The position numbers and the translations under genes were made by a program. Shown in pieces: positions 38,387-48,706 of a DNA stretch of 64,000 bases. The notes under the pieces are model-generated. The model had not been told where the DNA came from. It did not search any database and saw only the letters and a list, made by a program, of their open reading frames with translations. The stretch covers positions 1-64,000 of the forward strand of contig NZ_JAFAND010000117.1 in assembly GCF_019232825.1 (NCBI RefSeq), in the 5' to 3' direction. Position 1 is the stretch's first letter; the number at the start of each line of letters is the position of its first letter. This stretch comes from Paludibacterium sp. GTDB taxonomy: Bacteria; Pseudomonadota; Gammaproteobacteria; Burkholderiales; Chromobacteriaceae.

Positions 38387-39355
38387 TCATTTGCGCTTAA
38401 GCCAAGGCGTTTCCGGCGTCCAGAACAGAATATTCGCACCGAGATAATCGGTGGCGAACGACACGATTTCGTCCTTGGAGAACGGCTTTTTCGTTTTCGG
38501 GTTGGTGTAGGTCAGCGTCGGCTCCTGGATCGCCATGGCCACCATCGGCAACTTGCCTTTGTAGCGGTTGAAGAACGGATAGGCGTTCTTCATCTGGCTC
38601 TTGCGGTACGGCACGACGTCCGGCCCGCCAAGTCCGATATGGTTGTTGGCGGCGAAAGCGAACAGGCGCGACATGTAGCGGTGGTCGTTCTCCCATTCGC
38701 ACGGCCAGAAATTGACGTACTGCACCACCTGGGATTTTTGAAAGGCGCTCTTGGCCACCTGCATGTTCTGCACCTCGGCCTGAAAGTAACGCTCGCAGCT
38801 AAAGCCGGTGGCGTCGCGCTTCTGGTCGATGTCGATGGCGGTTTCCGGCAGATTGACGCCGTAGACCCGGCCGTCGAATTTGGCCGCCAGCGCCTTGAGC
38901 AGCGCCTGATAGCGTCGCTGCACCGCCGGGTTCCACTGCTGGGCCACCCAGCCCATGGCCGGCAGCTTGCCCTGCCCCGGGTTGTCCACCTGCGGCACGA
39001 TGCCGCCCTTGTAGGCCGGCTCGGCCATCAGGTAGTCCGGCACGTTGCGGGCTTTGGGGTCGAAAAACCGATCCTGGATCTGGATGAACAGTTTCTTGTT
39101 CAGCTTCCGGGTGTAGGCCAGGTCTTCCTCGATGGCGGAGAAGTCGTACTGCCCCTTGCCTTTCTCCAGATTTTTCCAGGTGTACACCACTTGTGCCCCA
39201 TCGACGTCGGGTCGGGAAAGCAAGTCGGCGAGCTGCGGCAAATCGCCCGAGCTCGCGAAGAGAAAGTTAACCGGCGCCGCCATAGCCGGCAGAGCGAGCA
39301 GAGACAGGCACAAGGCTGCCGCCGGCGCTGCGAAGCGGTAACGCATGATAATCAA
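38387..39355 (-). CDS. secreted glycoside-hydrolase-like TIM-barrel protein of unknown function
   Basis: Signal peptide; GAQVVYTWKNLEKGKGQYDFSAIEEDL, GVNLPETAIDID, AMAIQEPTLTY. Confidence 0.6.
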   Translation of the reverse strand: MIIMRYRFAAPAAALCLSLLALPAMAAPVNFLFASSGDLPQLADLLSRPDVDGAQVVYTWKNLEKGKGQYDFSAIEEDLAYTRKLNKKLFIQIQDRFFDPKARNVPDYLMAEPAYKGGIVPQVDNPGQGKLPAMGWVAQQWNPAVQRRYQALLKALAAKFDGRVYGVNLPETAIDIDQKRDATGFSCERYFQAEVQNMQVAKSAFQKSQVVQYVNFWPCEWENDHRYMSRLFAFAANNHIGLGGPDVVPYRKSQMKNAYPFFNRYKGKLPMVAMAIQEPTLTYTNPKTKKPFSKDEIVSFATDYLGANILFWTPETPWLKRK

Positions 39356-39411
39356 CCCGCGAAAATAATGAGTTATGGTTGACTACACATAGTAGAAAAA
39401 AGTTCGGCGCG

Positions 39412-40194
39412 CTATTTGGCGGTCACGCGGAACATTTCCAGCGCGAAGGAGAACGCCGCGCGATACATCTGCTCGACGATCGGCACCATCATCGGCAGGG
39501 AGATGTACAGGGCCACGAAGCCGATGGTCAGCGTCAGCGGAAAACCGAAAGACATGATGTTGAACTGCGGCGAGGCGCGAGTCATGACGCCGATGGCCAA
39601 GTTGGTCATCAACAGCGCGGCGATCACCGGCAGCGCGAGCCACAACCCCCAGAAGAACAGGTGCGACCCCCACTCGGCCAACACGCGCCAAGTCTGCCAC
39701 GGCACCGTCTTGCCGATCGGCATCACCTGAAAGCTGTCGATCAGCGTCGCCAGCACCACCTGGTGGCCGTTGAACGCCAGAAACAGCAGCGTGACGAACA
39801 GCGTCAGCATGGTGGCGATGGTCGGCACCTGCGAGGCGTTCTGCGGATCGAACATAGTGGCGAAGCCGAGGCCCATCTGGTTGGCGATGATCAGACCGGC
39901 GAGTTCCACCGCGCCCATCACCAGCCGCATGACGAAGCCGATGGACAGCCCGATCAACAACTGCTGAATCAGCATCGCCACGCCTTCGGCCGACACGAGC
40001 GGAATCACCGGAAACTTGGGCAGCACCGGCGTCACGAGCAAAGTGAGAAACAACGCGAAGCCGGCCTTATAGGTGCGCGGCGTGCTGCCCGACGAATAGA
40101 ACGGATCCGCCATCATAATGCCGCTGATGCGCGTGAACGGCCAGATGAACAGGCCGAGCAAGGCGTTGATCTGGGTATCGCTGATGGTGACCAT
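39412..40194 (-). CDS. fliR: flagellar export protein FliR
   Basis: GIMMADPFYSSGSTPRTYKAGFALFLTLLV; position in fli block; start at MVTISD. Confidence 0.93.
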   Translation of the reverse strand: MVTISDTQINALLGLFIWPFTRISGIMMADPFYSSGSTPRTYKAGFALFLTLLVTPVLPKFPVIPLVSAEGVAMLIQQLLIGLSIGFVMRLVMGAVELAGLIIANQMGLGFATMFDPQNASQVPTIATMLTLFVTLLFLAFNGHQVVLATLIDSFQVMPIGKTVPWQTWRVLAEWGSHLFFWGLWLALPVIAALLMTNLAIGVMTRASPQFNIMSFGFPLTLTIGFVALYISLPMMVPIVEQMYRAAFSFALEMFRVTAK

Positions 40195-40205
40195 GCTGCG
40201 GCGTC

Positions 40206-40475
40206 CTAGCCGATGACGTTGGGAATGCTCTTGAACAACCGCACCGTGTAATCGATCAGCGTGTTGAGCATCCACGGGCCGGCCAGCACCAAAGTGAGAA
40301 ACAGCGCCAGCAGTTTGGGAATGAAGGTCAGGGTCATTTCGTTGATCTGCGTCGCCGCCTGCATGATGCTGACGAACAGGCCGACGACCAGCGATACCAG
40401 CAACACCGGCGCGCTGATCAGGATCAGCACGTAGAGCGCGTTTTGAACGATGTTGATGACCAGTTCCGGGGTCAT
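40206..40475 (-). CDS. fliQ: flagellar export protein FliQ
   Basis: VLLVSLVVGLFVSIMQAATQINEMTLTFIPKL. Confidence 0.96.
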   Translation of the reverse strand: MTPELVINIVQNALYVLILISAPVLLVSLVVGLFVSIMQAATQINEMTLTFIPKLLALFLTLVLAGPWMLNTLIDYTVRLFKSIPNVIG

Positions 40476-40493
40476 GGCAGGCTCCCTATGCGC

Positions 40494-41237
40494 TTAGCCG
40501 GTGTAAAAGCTTTGGACCAGCGAACCCATCAGCAGCGTCCAGCCGTCCACCAGCACGAACAGCATCAGCTTGAAAGGCAGCGAAATCATCGCCGGCGACA
40601 CCATCATCATCCCCATGGCCATCAGGATACTGGCGACGACCAGGTCGATGATCATGAAGGGAATGTAGACCATGAAGCCGATCTGGAAAGCCGTCTTCAA
40701 CTCGCTGATGACATAAGCCGGAATCAGCGTTTTCATCGTCACGTCGTTGCGCGTCGCCGGGCGCGGCGACTGCGACACTTCGATGAAAAACTGCAGATCC
40801 TTCTCGCGCGTCTGCCGCAGCATGAAGGTCTTCATGGGCTTGCTGGCGGCGTCGAGCGCCTGATCGAAATTGATCTTGTCGGCGGAGAACGGCTGCCAGG
40901 CGGTGGCGTAGACCTGGTCCAGCGTCGGTCCCATGATGAACAGCGTCAGAAACAGCGCAAGCCCCACCAGCACCTGGTTAGGCGGCGTGGTGGTGGTGCC
41001 CATGGCCTGGCGCAACAGCGACAGCACGATGATGATGCGCGTGAACGAAGTCATCATCAGCAACATGGCCGGGATGAAGGTCAGCCCGGTCATGAACAGC
41101 AGCATCTGGATGCTCAGCGAGTAATTCTGCCCGCCGCCCGCCGCGGGGGTGCTGGTCATCATCGGCAAACCGGCCGCGTGGCTTGCCAGCGGCGCCAGGG
41201 CCAAAAACAGCCCAAAAATCGGAATCAAGCGTTTCAT
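40494..41237 (-). CDS. fliP: flagellar export protein FliP
   Basis: LTFIPAMLLMMTSFTRIIIVLSLLRQAMG. Confidence 0.97.
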   Translation of the reverse strand: MKRLIPIFGLFLALAPLASHAAGLPMMTSTPAAGGGQNYSLSIQMLLFMTGLTFIPAMLLMMTSFTRIIIVLSLLRQAMGTTTTPPNQVLVGLALFLTLFIMGPTLDQVYATAWQPFSADKINFDQALDAASKPMKTFMLRQTREKDLQFFIEVSQSPRPATRNDVTMKTLIPAYVISELKTAFQIGFMVYIPFMIIDLVVASILMAMGMMMVSPAMISLPFKLMLFVLVDGWTLLMGSLVQSFYTG

Positions 41238-41662
41238 TGATTGTTATCGTCTTTCGCGGGCCGCTGGCGTTGCAGAGCGGCCTTGAACCAGCGGGCGAAC
41301 GGATCCGCCGCGGTGTCCGACTGCGTCTCGCCGCCGGCCGGCCGCTGCCGGCGCTCAAGCAGGTTGACCGAGTGCGCGGTCACCCCCAGCACCAGCCATT
41401 GATCGTCGAGTTCGACGATGACCACCCGTTCGCGCTGGCCGACCATGACCGCGCTCACCACGCGCAGATGGCGCGGGATGCCGATCGCGCCGCTCGACAC
41501 GCGACGGAATAGCCAAGCGCAGCCGACGATCGCGGCCAGCACCACCGCCAGTCCCAGCAGCACCTGCACAAGCCCAGCCAAACCGGACGGCACCGCGGGC
41601 GCGGCATCCGCCGCCCAGGCGAATCCCGGCAAACCGGCAAGCCACGCCGCCCGCCACCTCAT
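41234..41662 (-). CDS. fliO: flagellar protein FliO
   Basis: VVLAAIVGCAWLFRRV...VGQRERVVIVELDDQWLVLGVTAHSVNLL. Confidence 0.9.
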   Translation of the reverse strand: MRWRAAWLAGLPGFAWAADAAPAVPSGLAGLVQVLLGLAVVLAAIVGCAWLFRRVSSGAIGIPRHLRVVSAVMVGQRERVVIVELDDQWLVLGVTAHSVNLLERRQRPAGGETQSDTAADPFARWFKAALQRQRPAKDDNNQ

Positions 41663-42105
41663 TTCTGCAGTCGGCGAATACGCTCCGCCGGCGTAATGAT
41701 GTCCGTTAGGCGGATACCGAATTTATCGTTGACCACCACCACTTCGCCCTGGGCGATCAGACAGCCGTTGACCAGGACGTCCATCGGCTCGCCGGCCTGC
41801 CCGTCCAACTCCACCACCGAGCCTTGCGCCAATTGCAGCAAGTTGCGAATGGCGATCTTGGTGCGGCCCAGTTCCACGGTCAGTTGCACCGGGATGTCCA
41901 GGATCATGTCGAGATTGGCCGGCACGTTGCCGCTGGAATCGGTGCCGGCGCCCAGGTCCTGGAACAGGTTGCTGGCCGGCAGGGCCTCCGCCACAACCGA
42001 CTCGGGGGCGGCGTCGACCACCTCCTGCTCGGCCATCGCGGCAGCCCAGTCGTCCATGGACACTTCTTCTTCGGCGGCTGCGCCGGCGTTTTGCTCTTCA
42101 CTCAT
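41659..42105 (-). CDS. fliN: flagellar switch protein FliN
   Basis: ILDIPVQLTVELGRTKIAIRNLLQLAQGSVVELDG; start at MSEEQN. Confidence 0.95.
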   Translation of the reverse strand: MSEEQNAGAAAEEEVSMDDWAAAMAEQEVVDAAPESVVAEALPASNLFQDLGAGTDSSGNVPANLDMILDIPVQLTVELGRTKIAIRNLLQLAQGSVVELDGQAGEPMDVLVNGCLIAQGEVVVVNDKFGIRLTDIITPAERIRRLQK

Positions 42106-43111
42106 CGTGTTCGCTTCCTCCCCCCGGCTGATCGGCAAACTCATTGGTGCCGGCCAGCACGGTTTCGACACGCAACGCATAGTGGCCTTGCAGCGTGCCG
42201 TACTTGCAATCGAATACCGGAATGCCGGACACGTCGGCCACGATCTTGTCCTGGATATCCATCATGATCACGTCGCCCTGCTTCAGATTGAGAATCTGTC
42301 CCAGCGTCACTTGGGTCGCGCCCAGCGTCGCCACCAGATCGACCTCGGCCGACTGTACTTGGCGCGACATCAGGCTGATCCAGCGATTGTCGACCTCGGT
42401 GCGGTCGGCCTGCATGGTGCTCGACAAAATATCGCGGATCGGCTCGACCATCGAATACGGCAGACAGATGTGGAAATCGCCGCCGCCCGCGCCCAATTCG
42501 ATATGGAACGTCACCGCCACCACCACTTCGGTCGGCGTGGCGATGTTGGCGAACTGGGTGTTCATCTCCGAGCGCAAGTAAACGAACTCGATCGGATAAA
42601 CCGGCTCCCACGCCTTCTGGCATTCGTTGAACACCACTTCCAGCAGACGGCGGATAATGCGTTGTTCGGTCGGGGTAAAGTCGCGCCCCTCGACCCGCAC
42701 GTGGTAACGGCCGTCGCTACCGAACAGGTTGTCGACCACCAAAAACACCAAATCGGGATCGAAAATCAACAGGCCCGTGCCACGCAGCGGCTTGACGTGC
42801 ACCAGATTCAGGTTGGTCGGGACGACCAGATTGCGGATGAACTCGCTGTACTTCTGCACCCGCACCGGTCCCACGGAAATTTCGGCATTGCGGCGGATGA
42901 AATTGAACAGGCCGATGCGCAAATTACGCGCGAAACGCTCGTTGATGATTTCGAGCGTCGGCATGCGGCCGCGGACAATACGCTCCTGCCGGCCGATGTC
43001 GTAATTATGGACACCTTCCGAATCGCCGCCGCCGTTGTCCTCGTCATTCTCGCCGGTGACGCCCCGTAATAGGGCATCAACCTCTTCCTGGGACAGGATT
43101 TCGTCGCCCAT
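42098..43111 (-). CDS. fliM: flagellar switch protein FliM
   Basis: ILSQEEVDALL; PTLEIINERFARNLR. Confidence 0.96.
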   Translation of the reverse strand: MGDEILSQEEVDALLRGVTGENDEDNGGGDSEGVHNYDIGRQERIVRGRMPTLEIINERFARNLRIGLFNFIRRNAEISVGPVRVQKYSEFIRNLVVPTNLNLVHVKPLRGTGLLIFDPDLVFLVVDNLFGSDGRYHVRVEGRDFTPTEQRIIRRLLEVVFNECQKAWEPVYPIEFVYLRSEMNTQFANIATPTEVVVAVTFHIELGAGGGDFHICLPYSMVEPIRDILSSTMQADRTEVDNRWISLMSRQVQSAEVDLVATLGATQVTLGQILNLKQGDVIMMDIQDKIVADVSGIPVFDCKYGTLQGHYALRVETVLAGTNEFADQPGGGSEHDE

Positions 43112-43114
43112 AGC

Positions 43115-43633
43115 CTACGAATTCTGAATGATGAAAGAGGTAAACAAAACGCTCTTCACAGGCTCGTCGCCACCACTATCCATGGCGCCGTTGATCACCT
43201 GCTTGACCTGATTCTTCAGCTTCAGCTTGCCCTCGGGCGTGCCGAGCTCCTCCACGGTTTTGGCCGACAGCAGCAGAATCACCGCGCTGCGCACCTTAGG
43301 CATATAGTCGGTCAGACGCTTTTGCGCATCGGCGTCTGACAGTTCGCACTGCATGTCCACCTGCAACAACGCGCCGGTCTGGCCGGACAGATTGACGACA
43401 AAGGTATCAAGTTTGGAGAAGACCGGCGGCACATCGGATTTCTTCGGTTGCGCGGCAGCCTGCGATTGGCCGCCACCAAAAAGGTGGCCCGATATGAACA
43501 GGTAGCCGACGCCGCCGACGCCGCCGATTAACACGACCAGCAGCAGGACGACGACCATCATCATCTTATTGCCGCCACCACGTGGTTTTTCTTCGGGAGG
43601 TGCACCCTTATCCAACTTTTTATCTTCTGCCAT
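43115..43633 (-). CDS. fliL: flagellar basal-body protein FliL
   Basis: Single TM; LQVDMQCELSDADAQKRLTDYMPKVRSAVILLLSAKT; syntenic. Confidence 0.9.
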   Translation of the reverse strand: MAEDKKLDKGAPPEEKPRGGGNKMMMVVVLLLVVLIGGVGGVGYLFISGHLFGGGQSQAAAQPKKSDVPPVFSKLDTFVVNLSGQTGALLQVDMQCELSDADAQKRLTDYMPKVRSAVILLLSAKTVEELGTPEGKLKLKNQVKQVINGAMDSGGDEPVKSVLFTSFIIQNS

Positions 43634-43727
43634 TGCCTGTCAGCCTGTAATGTTGGTATTCCGAGATTCTAAACTAATTTTTTATTATATCTTCCAGAAT
43701 CCAACATGTGCTGAACAAAGGTCAAGA

Positions 43728-44981
43728 TCAAGCGAAGATACTGAGCACTCCTCGCGCCGCTTTAATCGTCGCCAGCGTATCGAGTTCCTCACCTTCGGCC
43801 GGCTGATTTTGCATGGCGTTGCGTCCATTGCGGGCATTTTGCTGCTGTTGTTGCGATTGGCCGCTGGAAACCTGGGCATCGCCCAGCTGGATGCCGCTGG
43901 CAGACATCATGGCGTGCAGACGCGGCAGGCTGTCTTGCAGCGCGGCGCGCGTGGCGGCTGAATCGGCGGTAAAGGTGACTTGCGCCGTATTGGTGTGCGG
44001 GTCCATCTTCAGGGTCACGTCAATCGGCCCCAATTCGGGCGGATTCACCTGGATGTGCGCAGTATCCGCCTTGAGCGTCACCATGCCCATCACCTGGTCG
44101 CCGAGCGATTTGGTCCATGCCGGCGTGCCGACTTGCTGCGCAATGGTGAAGGTCGGCTTGGCGGTTTGCTGCGATGGCTGCGCCAGGTTCGCTTGTTGCG
44201 CGGCAAGCGCCTGCGGCAAATTTGTCGGCTGCTGCTGCGCGGTTTGCGGCAATTTTTGCAGGGTGCCGCCGTCGCTGCCGGTCAGCGGCTGAAACACATC
44301 GTTCAGATTGGCGGCGTCTTGCGCGTCCTTACCGGCGCCTGCCGCCGCGCCCTGAGGCAACGGCGTGGCCGTCGCGGCGGCCACGCCGGCGGCGCCTTGC
44401 GGCGCACCGTGCGCGCCATCGCCATCATCGGCTTGATTGGCCGCCGTCTGCGCGGGCACGGCCGGCACGGTCTGCGCGACCAGCAGCAGCGCGGGATTGG
44501 GCAGCGGATTGGCATTGGCGGCCGTGCCGCCGGTGGCGGTCTTGGCGGGCTTGACGGGCTTGCCGCTGTCTTGCGCCGCCGTGCCGGACAAGGTGCCGGT
44601 CGTGCTCTGCGTCTCTTCCAGCGTGCCTAGCTGGGCATCGAGCATGCGCGCGAACACGTTCTGTCCGGCTTGATCCGGCGTCTGGTTGGCTTGGGTGTTT
44701 TGCGCGTTCTGGGTGCTTTGCGCCCCTTGCGTATTTTGGGTGTTTTGCGCGGATTGATCGCTCTGCGCGCCCTGTCCGCTCTTGGCGGACTGGTTGCCTT
44801 GCGCGGCCTGGCCGCCTTGAGCCGCTTGTCCGGCCGACGAGGCGGCATTGCCGCCAGAGGCGCCTGCTCCACTGCCGGCGCTGCCTTGGGCGGAGACCGG
44901 CTGCGCGCTAAAAGCCGCCGCAGGCGATGTCGCCGCGGACGCTACCGGCACAGCGGGTGAAATAGACAGAGCAATGGCCAT
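43728..44981 (-). CDS. fliK: flagellar hook-length control protein FliK
   Basis: C-terminal AHIQVNPPELGPIDVTLKMD; low-complexity Q/N/A-rich N-terminal half; syntenic. Confidence 0.92.
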   Translation of the reverse strand: MAIALSISPAVPVASAATSPAAAFSAQPVSAQGSAGSGAGASGGNAASSAGQAAQGGQAAQGNQSAKSGQGAQSDQSAQNTQNTQGAQSTQNAQNTQANQTPDQAGQNVFARMLDAQLGTLEETQSTTGTLSGTAAQDSGKPVKPAKTATGGTAANANPLPNPALLLVAQTVPAVPAQTAANQADDGDGAHGAPQGAAGVAAATATPLPQGAAAGAGKDAQDAANLNDVFQPLTGSDGGTLQKLPQTAQQQPTNLPQALAAQQANLAQPSQQTAKPTFTIAQQVGTPAWTKSLGDQVMGMVTLKADTAHIQVNPPELGPIDVTLKMDPHTNTAQVTFTADSAATRAALQDSLPRLHAMMSASGIQLGDAQVSSGQSQQQQQNARNGRNAMQNQPAEGEELDTLATIKAARGVLSIFA

Positions 44982-45030
44982 CGTGCAAACCTCCCCTAAG
45001 TTGCCCAACAACGAGCAATTAGCGTGCCAG

Positions 45031-45480
45031 TTACTCTTCCGAATGCGTCTGATCCCAGAAACGACGCGAGGCGAACTCGTCGGTGCTCTTCTGCTGGCGG
45101 CGGTTTTCCGCCCGCTGCAGGCGCACCGCCTCGCGCGCCATCAGCTTCTCGTAGGCTTTGAGCTTCTTGCGCTCGTTATGCCAGGCCTGGCGCTCCAGCA
45201 TGAATCGCTGCATGCAGCGATCCACCTCGCCCTGCTGAATCTCCACCGCCTCGTCCAGCCGGCGCAGGAAGCGCTGAAAATCCTGCCACTGACCGATACC
45301 CATGCCGCGGATGCCGCCATCGGTCAACCGCTGGCGGTATTCCTGCAAAAAGGTCTTGAGCTGCGCGAGTTTGCCCTGGGCGGCCACTTGGCTTGCCTGC
45401 GCCTTGCGCATGCGCTCGGCGGCCGCATCGACTTTTTCCTGGGCCAGGTTCAACAGCAGGGCGTATTTGCTGTGTGCCAT
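45031..45480 (-). CDS. fliJ: flagellar export protein FliJ
   Basis: Coiled-coil ORF between fliI and fliK. Confidence 0.88.
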   Translation of the reverse strand: MAHSKYALLLNLAQEKVDAAAERMRKAQASQVAAQGKLAQLKTFLQEYRQRLTDGGIRGMGIGQWQDFQRFLRRLDEAVEIQQGEVDRCMQRFMLERQAWHNERKKLKAYEKLMAREAVRLQRAENRRQQKSTDEFASRRFWDQTHSEE

Positions 45481-45494
45481 GCGCGGCTATCCGG

Positions 45495-46910
45495 TCAGCG
45501 CAGCACGTTACGCAGCTGCTCGACGGTGGAAGGGAAATTGTGCGCGTCGTGCATCGGCTGCATCAGAAACGCCGCCATCTGCGCCTCACGGCGAATGGCC
45601 TCGTCGAGCAACGGGTCGGAGCCCGGCACGTAAGCGCCCACGCTGATCAGGTCCTTGTTGCGCTGATAGCGCGAATACAACTGCTTGAAGCGGCGCGCCA
45701 AGTCGAGGTGTTCGCGCTCGACCACATCCACCATCACCCGGCTGATCGATTGTTCGATGTCGATGGCCGGATAGTGCCCCGATTCGGCCAGTTCGCGGCT
45801 CAGCACGAAGTGGCCGTCGAGAATGGCGCGCGACGCGTCCGCCACCGGATCTTGCTGGTCGTCGCCCTCCGACAGCACGGTATAGAACGCCGTGATCGAA
45901 CCGCCGCCCTCGGCGGCATTGCCGGCGCGCTCGATCAGCTGCGGCAAGCGGGCGAACACCGATGGCGGATACCCCTTGGTCACCGGCGGCTCGCCGATCG
46001 CCAACGCGATCTCGCGTTGCGCCATGGCGTAACGCGTTACCGAATCCATCAAGAGCAGCACGTCGCGCCCCTGGTCGCGAAAATACTCCGCCAAAGCGGT
46101 GGCGTAGGCGGCGCCATGCAGGCGCATCAACGGCGGCATATCGGCCGGCGCGGCCACCACCACGGCGCGGCGGCGCCCCTCCTCGCCCAGGATGTTCTCG
46201 ATGAAGTCCTTCACCTCGCGGCCACGCTCGCCGATCAGGCCGACCACCACCACGTCGGCACGGGTGAAGCGCGCCATCATCCCCAACAGCACGCTCTTGC
46301 CCACCCCGGAGCCGGCGAACAAGCCAAGACGCTGGCCGCGGCCCACGGTTAACAAACCGTTGATCGCGCGTACGCCGACGTCGAGCACGTCCTTGACCAG
46401 CGAACGGCCCAGCGGATTGATCGGCTGACTATGCAACGGGAAGAAGGCTTCGGGATGGATCGGCCCCTGGCCGTCGAGCGGACGACCGAGCGAGTCCAGC
46501 ACCCGGCCAAGCAAACTATCGCCGACCGGCACGAGCCGCCCCCCCGGGCCATTGACCCGGGAGGCCACGGCGGCCTTGCCATAGTGCGGCGGGTGATGCG
46601 GCGTCATCGGCATGATCATCGTGCCGGGCTGCAGACCATGCACGTTGGTCAACGGCATGAGAAACAACTTGTCGCCGGAGAAGCCCACCACTTCGGCCTC
46701 GACCCGGTGCCCCTCGGACAGCACCACTTGGCAGGCACTGCCGACCGGCAGTTTGAGACCCACGGCCTCCATCACCATGCCGGTCACGCGCACCAGGCGG
46801 CCACTGGCGGGCGACAGCACCGCCTCTTGCGCCACTTGCCCGCATTCGTTCAAAAACTGGCGCTGGCGCGCAGCCAGCGCGTCAAACGGTGTCGTCGCCG
46901 TCGTCGTCAT
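45495..46910 (-). CDS. fliI: flagellum-specific ATPase FliI
   Basis: [39 protein letters not shown]. Confidence 0.96.
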   Translation of the reverse strand: MTTTATTPFDALAARQRQFLNECGQVAQEAVLSPASGRLVRVTGMVMEAVGLKLPVGSACQVVLSEGHRVEAEVVGFSGDKLFLMPLTNVHGLQPGTMIMPMTPHHPPHYGKAAVASRVNGPGGRLVPVGDSLLGRVLDSLGRPLDGQGPIHPEAFFPLHSQPINPLGRSLVKDVLDVGVRAINGLLTVGRGQRLGLFAGSGVGKSVLLGMMARFTRADVVVVGLIGERGREVKDFIENILGEEGRRRAVVVAAPADMPPLMRLHGAAYATALAEYFRDQGRDVLLLMDSVTRYAMAQREIALAIGEPPVTKGYPPSVFARLPQLIERAGNAAEGGGSITAFYTVLSEGDDQQDPVADASRAILDGHFVLSRELAESGHYPAIDIEQSISRVMVDVVEREHLDLARRFKQLYSRYQRNKDLISVGAYVPGSDPLLDEAIRREAQMAAFLMQPMHDAHNFPSTVEQLRNVLR

Positions 46911-47733
46911 CGCCAGCCTCCTCCGCCAAGCCCAACGCGCGCGCCATGGCGGCGAGCCGAACCGGTTGCGTGAGCGCCTGGCTCAGGGACGGCGTCTCCA
47001 ACAGACAGCCGCCGCGCGGCACCGACGGATCGTCGACCCATTGCCACAGCGTCTCGGGGCGTTCCTGCTGCAAAAAGGCGCGCGCCACTTCCAGGTCTTG
47101 CGGGTTCACGCGCAGCCGCCCCTGCGTCAACGTGGACGGCAGCGCGGCCAGCGCCTCGCGCAGCAGCGGTTCGATAGCACGGGGATCAACGGCCAGATGC
47201 GCGGCAACCAAACGCTCGGCGAGCTTCACCGCCAACGCCAGCAGATCCTCGGCCAGCTCGCTCTCCAGCGAGCCGAGCGCGCCGGAAAAACTAGCAGCCA
47301 GGTTGGCCAGCGGCGCCCAGGCATCGGCAAAACGCTGCTGCGCTTCGGCCAACCCTTCGGCACGCCCTTGCGCCAAGCCCCGCTCGCGCCCTTCGGCCTC
47401 GCCGGCGGCCAAGCCGGCATCGTGGCCGGTTTGCCAGGCTTCTTGATGGATGGATTCCAATTCGGCGGCCGTCGGGTACCCCAATTGCGGGGCCGGCGGC
47501 GCCTGTTCGATATCGTCAGGCTCGGGCAGCGGCTCGACCGGCGCACGCGCCTCACCCGGCGCCAAGCTCTCGGTCAACGCCCGCACCTGCTCGGGGGTCA
47601 AGCCTTCGAACGGCCGCTCTTCGGGTGGCGGCGGCTTGGGTCCGGTCTGCAATTCGCCCGGCGACCAGCTTTGCCAATCGGACAGTCTGTCGGCCGGGAT
47701 AATGCCCTTATTCGACAAGTCCTTCATCACCAC
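46882..47733 (-). CDS. fliH: flagellar assembly protein FliH
   Basis: Syntenic between fliG and fliI; GxxxG-like Gly/Ala repeats and C-terminal FliH-like domain. Confidence 0.88.
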   Translation of the reverse strand: MVMKDLSNKGIIPADRLSDWQSWSPGELQTGPKPPPPEERPFEGLTPEQVRALTESLAPGEARAPVEPLPEPDDIEQAPPAPQLGYPTAAELESIHQEAWQTGHDAGLAAGEAEGRERGLAQGRAEGLAEAQQRFADAWAPLANLAASFSGALGSLESELAEDLLALAVKLAERLVAAHLAVDPRAIEPLLREALAALPSTLTQGRLRVNPQDLEVARAFLQQERPETLWQWVDDPSVPRGGCLLETPSLSQALTQPVRLAAMARALGLAEEAGDDDDGDDTV

Positions 47734-48706
47734 CCTTGCTGCCTAGCACGATCTGGCCATCGTCGGCGAGTTTGCGCACGACCTTGAGAATTTCCTTCTG
47801 CTCGGCCTCGACCTCGGACAGTTTGACCGGTCCCTTGGCTTCCAAGTCGTCGCGCAACATTTCCGCCGCACGCTGCGACATGTTGCGGAAGATCTTTTCC
47901 TTGAGTTCGGTGCTGGTCCCTTTGAGCGCCACCACCAGCGAGTCGGTCTGAACCTCGCGCAGGATGGTCTGAATGGAGCGGTCGTCGACTTCGAGCAAGT
48001 TTTCGAACACGAACATCTTGTCCTGAATACGCTGCGCGAGTTCGGGATCGTATTCGCGGATATAGTTGAGCGCCGACGCCTCGACCGTGTTGCCCATGAA
48101 GTTGAGGATCTCGGCAGTCATGCCCACGCCACCGGCCGCGCTCTTCTTGAGGCGGTCGGAGCCCGACAGCAACTGCGTCAGTACGTCGTTGAGCTCGCGC
48201 AACGCCTGCGGCTGCACGCCTTCCAGCGTGGCGGTACGAATCAGCACCTCGTTGCGCAGCCGCTCGGGGAAATACGCCAGGATGGAGCTCGCCAAATCGG
48301 GGTCGAGGTGCACCAGGATGGTGGCGATGATCTGCGGGTGCTCGTTGCGGATCAGATCGGAGGCGGAGCTCGGGTCCATCCACTTCAGGCTCTCGATACC
48401 GCTGTGATCGTTGCCCTGCATGATGCGGTCGAGCAGGTTGGCGGCCTTGTCCGGACCCAGCGCCTCGACCAGCACGTTGCGCAGGTATTCGTCGGACGCG
48501 CCGATACTGGCGCGCGCCTGGCACTCCTCGCGAAACTGCGAGATGACCTTGTCGATCTCCTCATGGCTGAGATTGTTGATCGCCGCCATGGCGAGCGAGA
48601 TCTTTTGCACTTCCTTCGGGCCGAGATACTTGAACACCTCGACGGCGTGGGCCTGGCCAAGGCTGAACAGCAGCACGGCGCTGCGGTGAACTCCGGCGTC
48701 ACTCAT
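47708..48706 (-). CDS. fliG: flagellar motor switch protein FliG
   Basis: NEHPQIIATILVHLDPDLASSILAYFPERLRNEVLIRTATLEGVQP. Confidence 0.97.
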   Translation of the reverse strand: MSDAGVHRSAVLLFSLGQAHAVEVFKYLGPKEVQKISLAMAAINNLSHEEIDKVISQFREECQARASIGASDEYLRNVLVEALGPDKAANLLDRIMQGNDHSGIESLKWMDPSSASDLIRNEHPQIIATILVHLDPDLASSILAYFPERLRNEVLIRTATLEGVQPQALRELNDVLTQLLSGSDRLKKSAAGGVGMTAEILNFMGNTVEASALNYIREYDPELAQRIQDKMFVFENLLEVDDRSIQTILREVQTDSLVVALKGTSTELKEKIFRNMSQRAAEMLRDDLEAKGPVKLSEVEAEQKEILKVVRKLADDGQIVLGSKGGDEGLVE

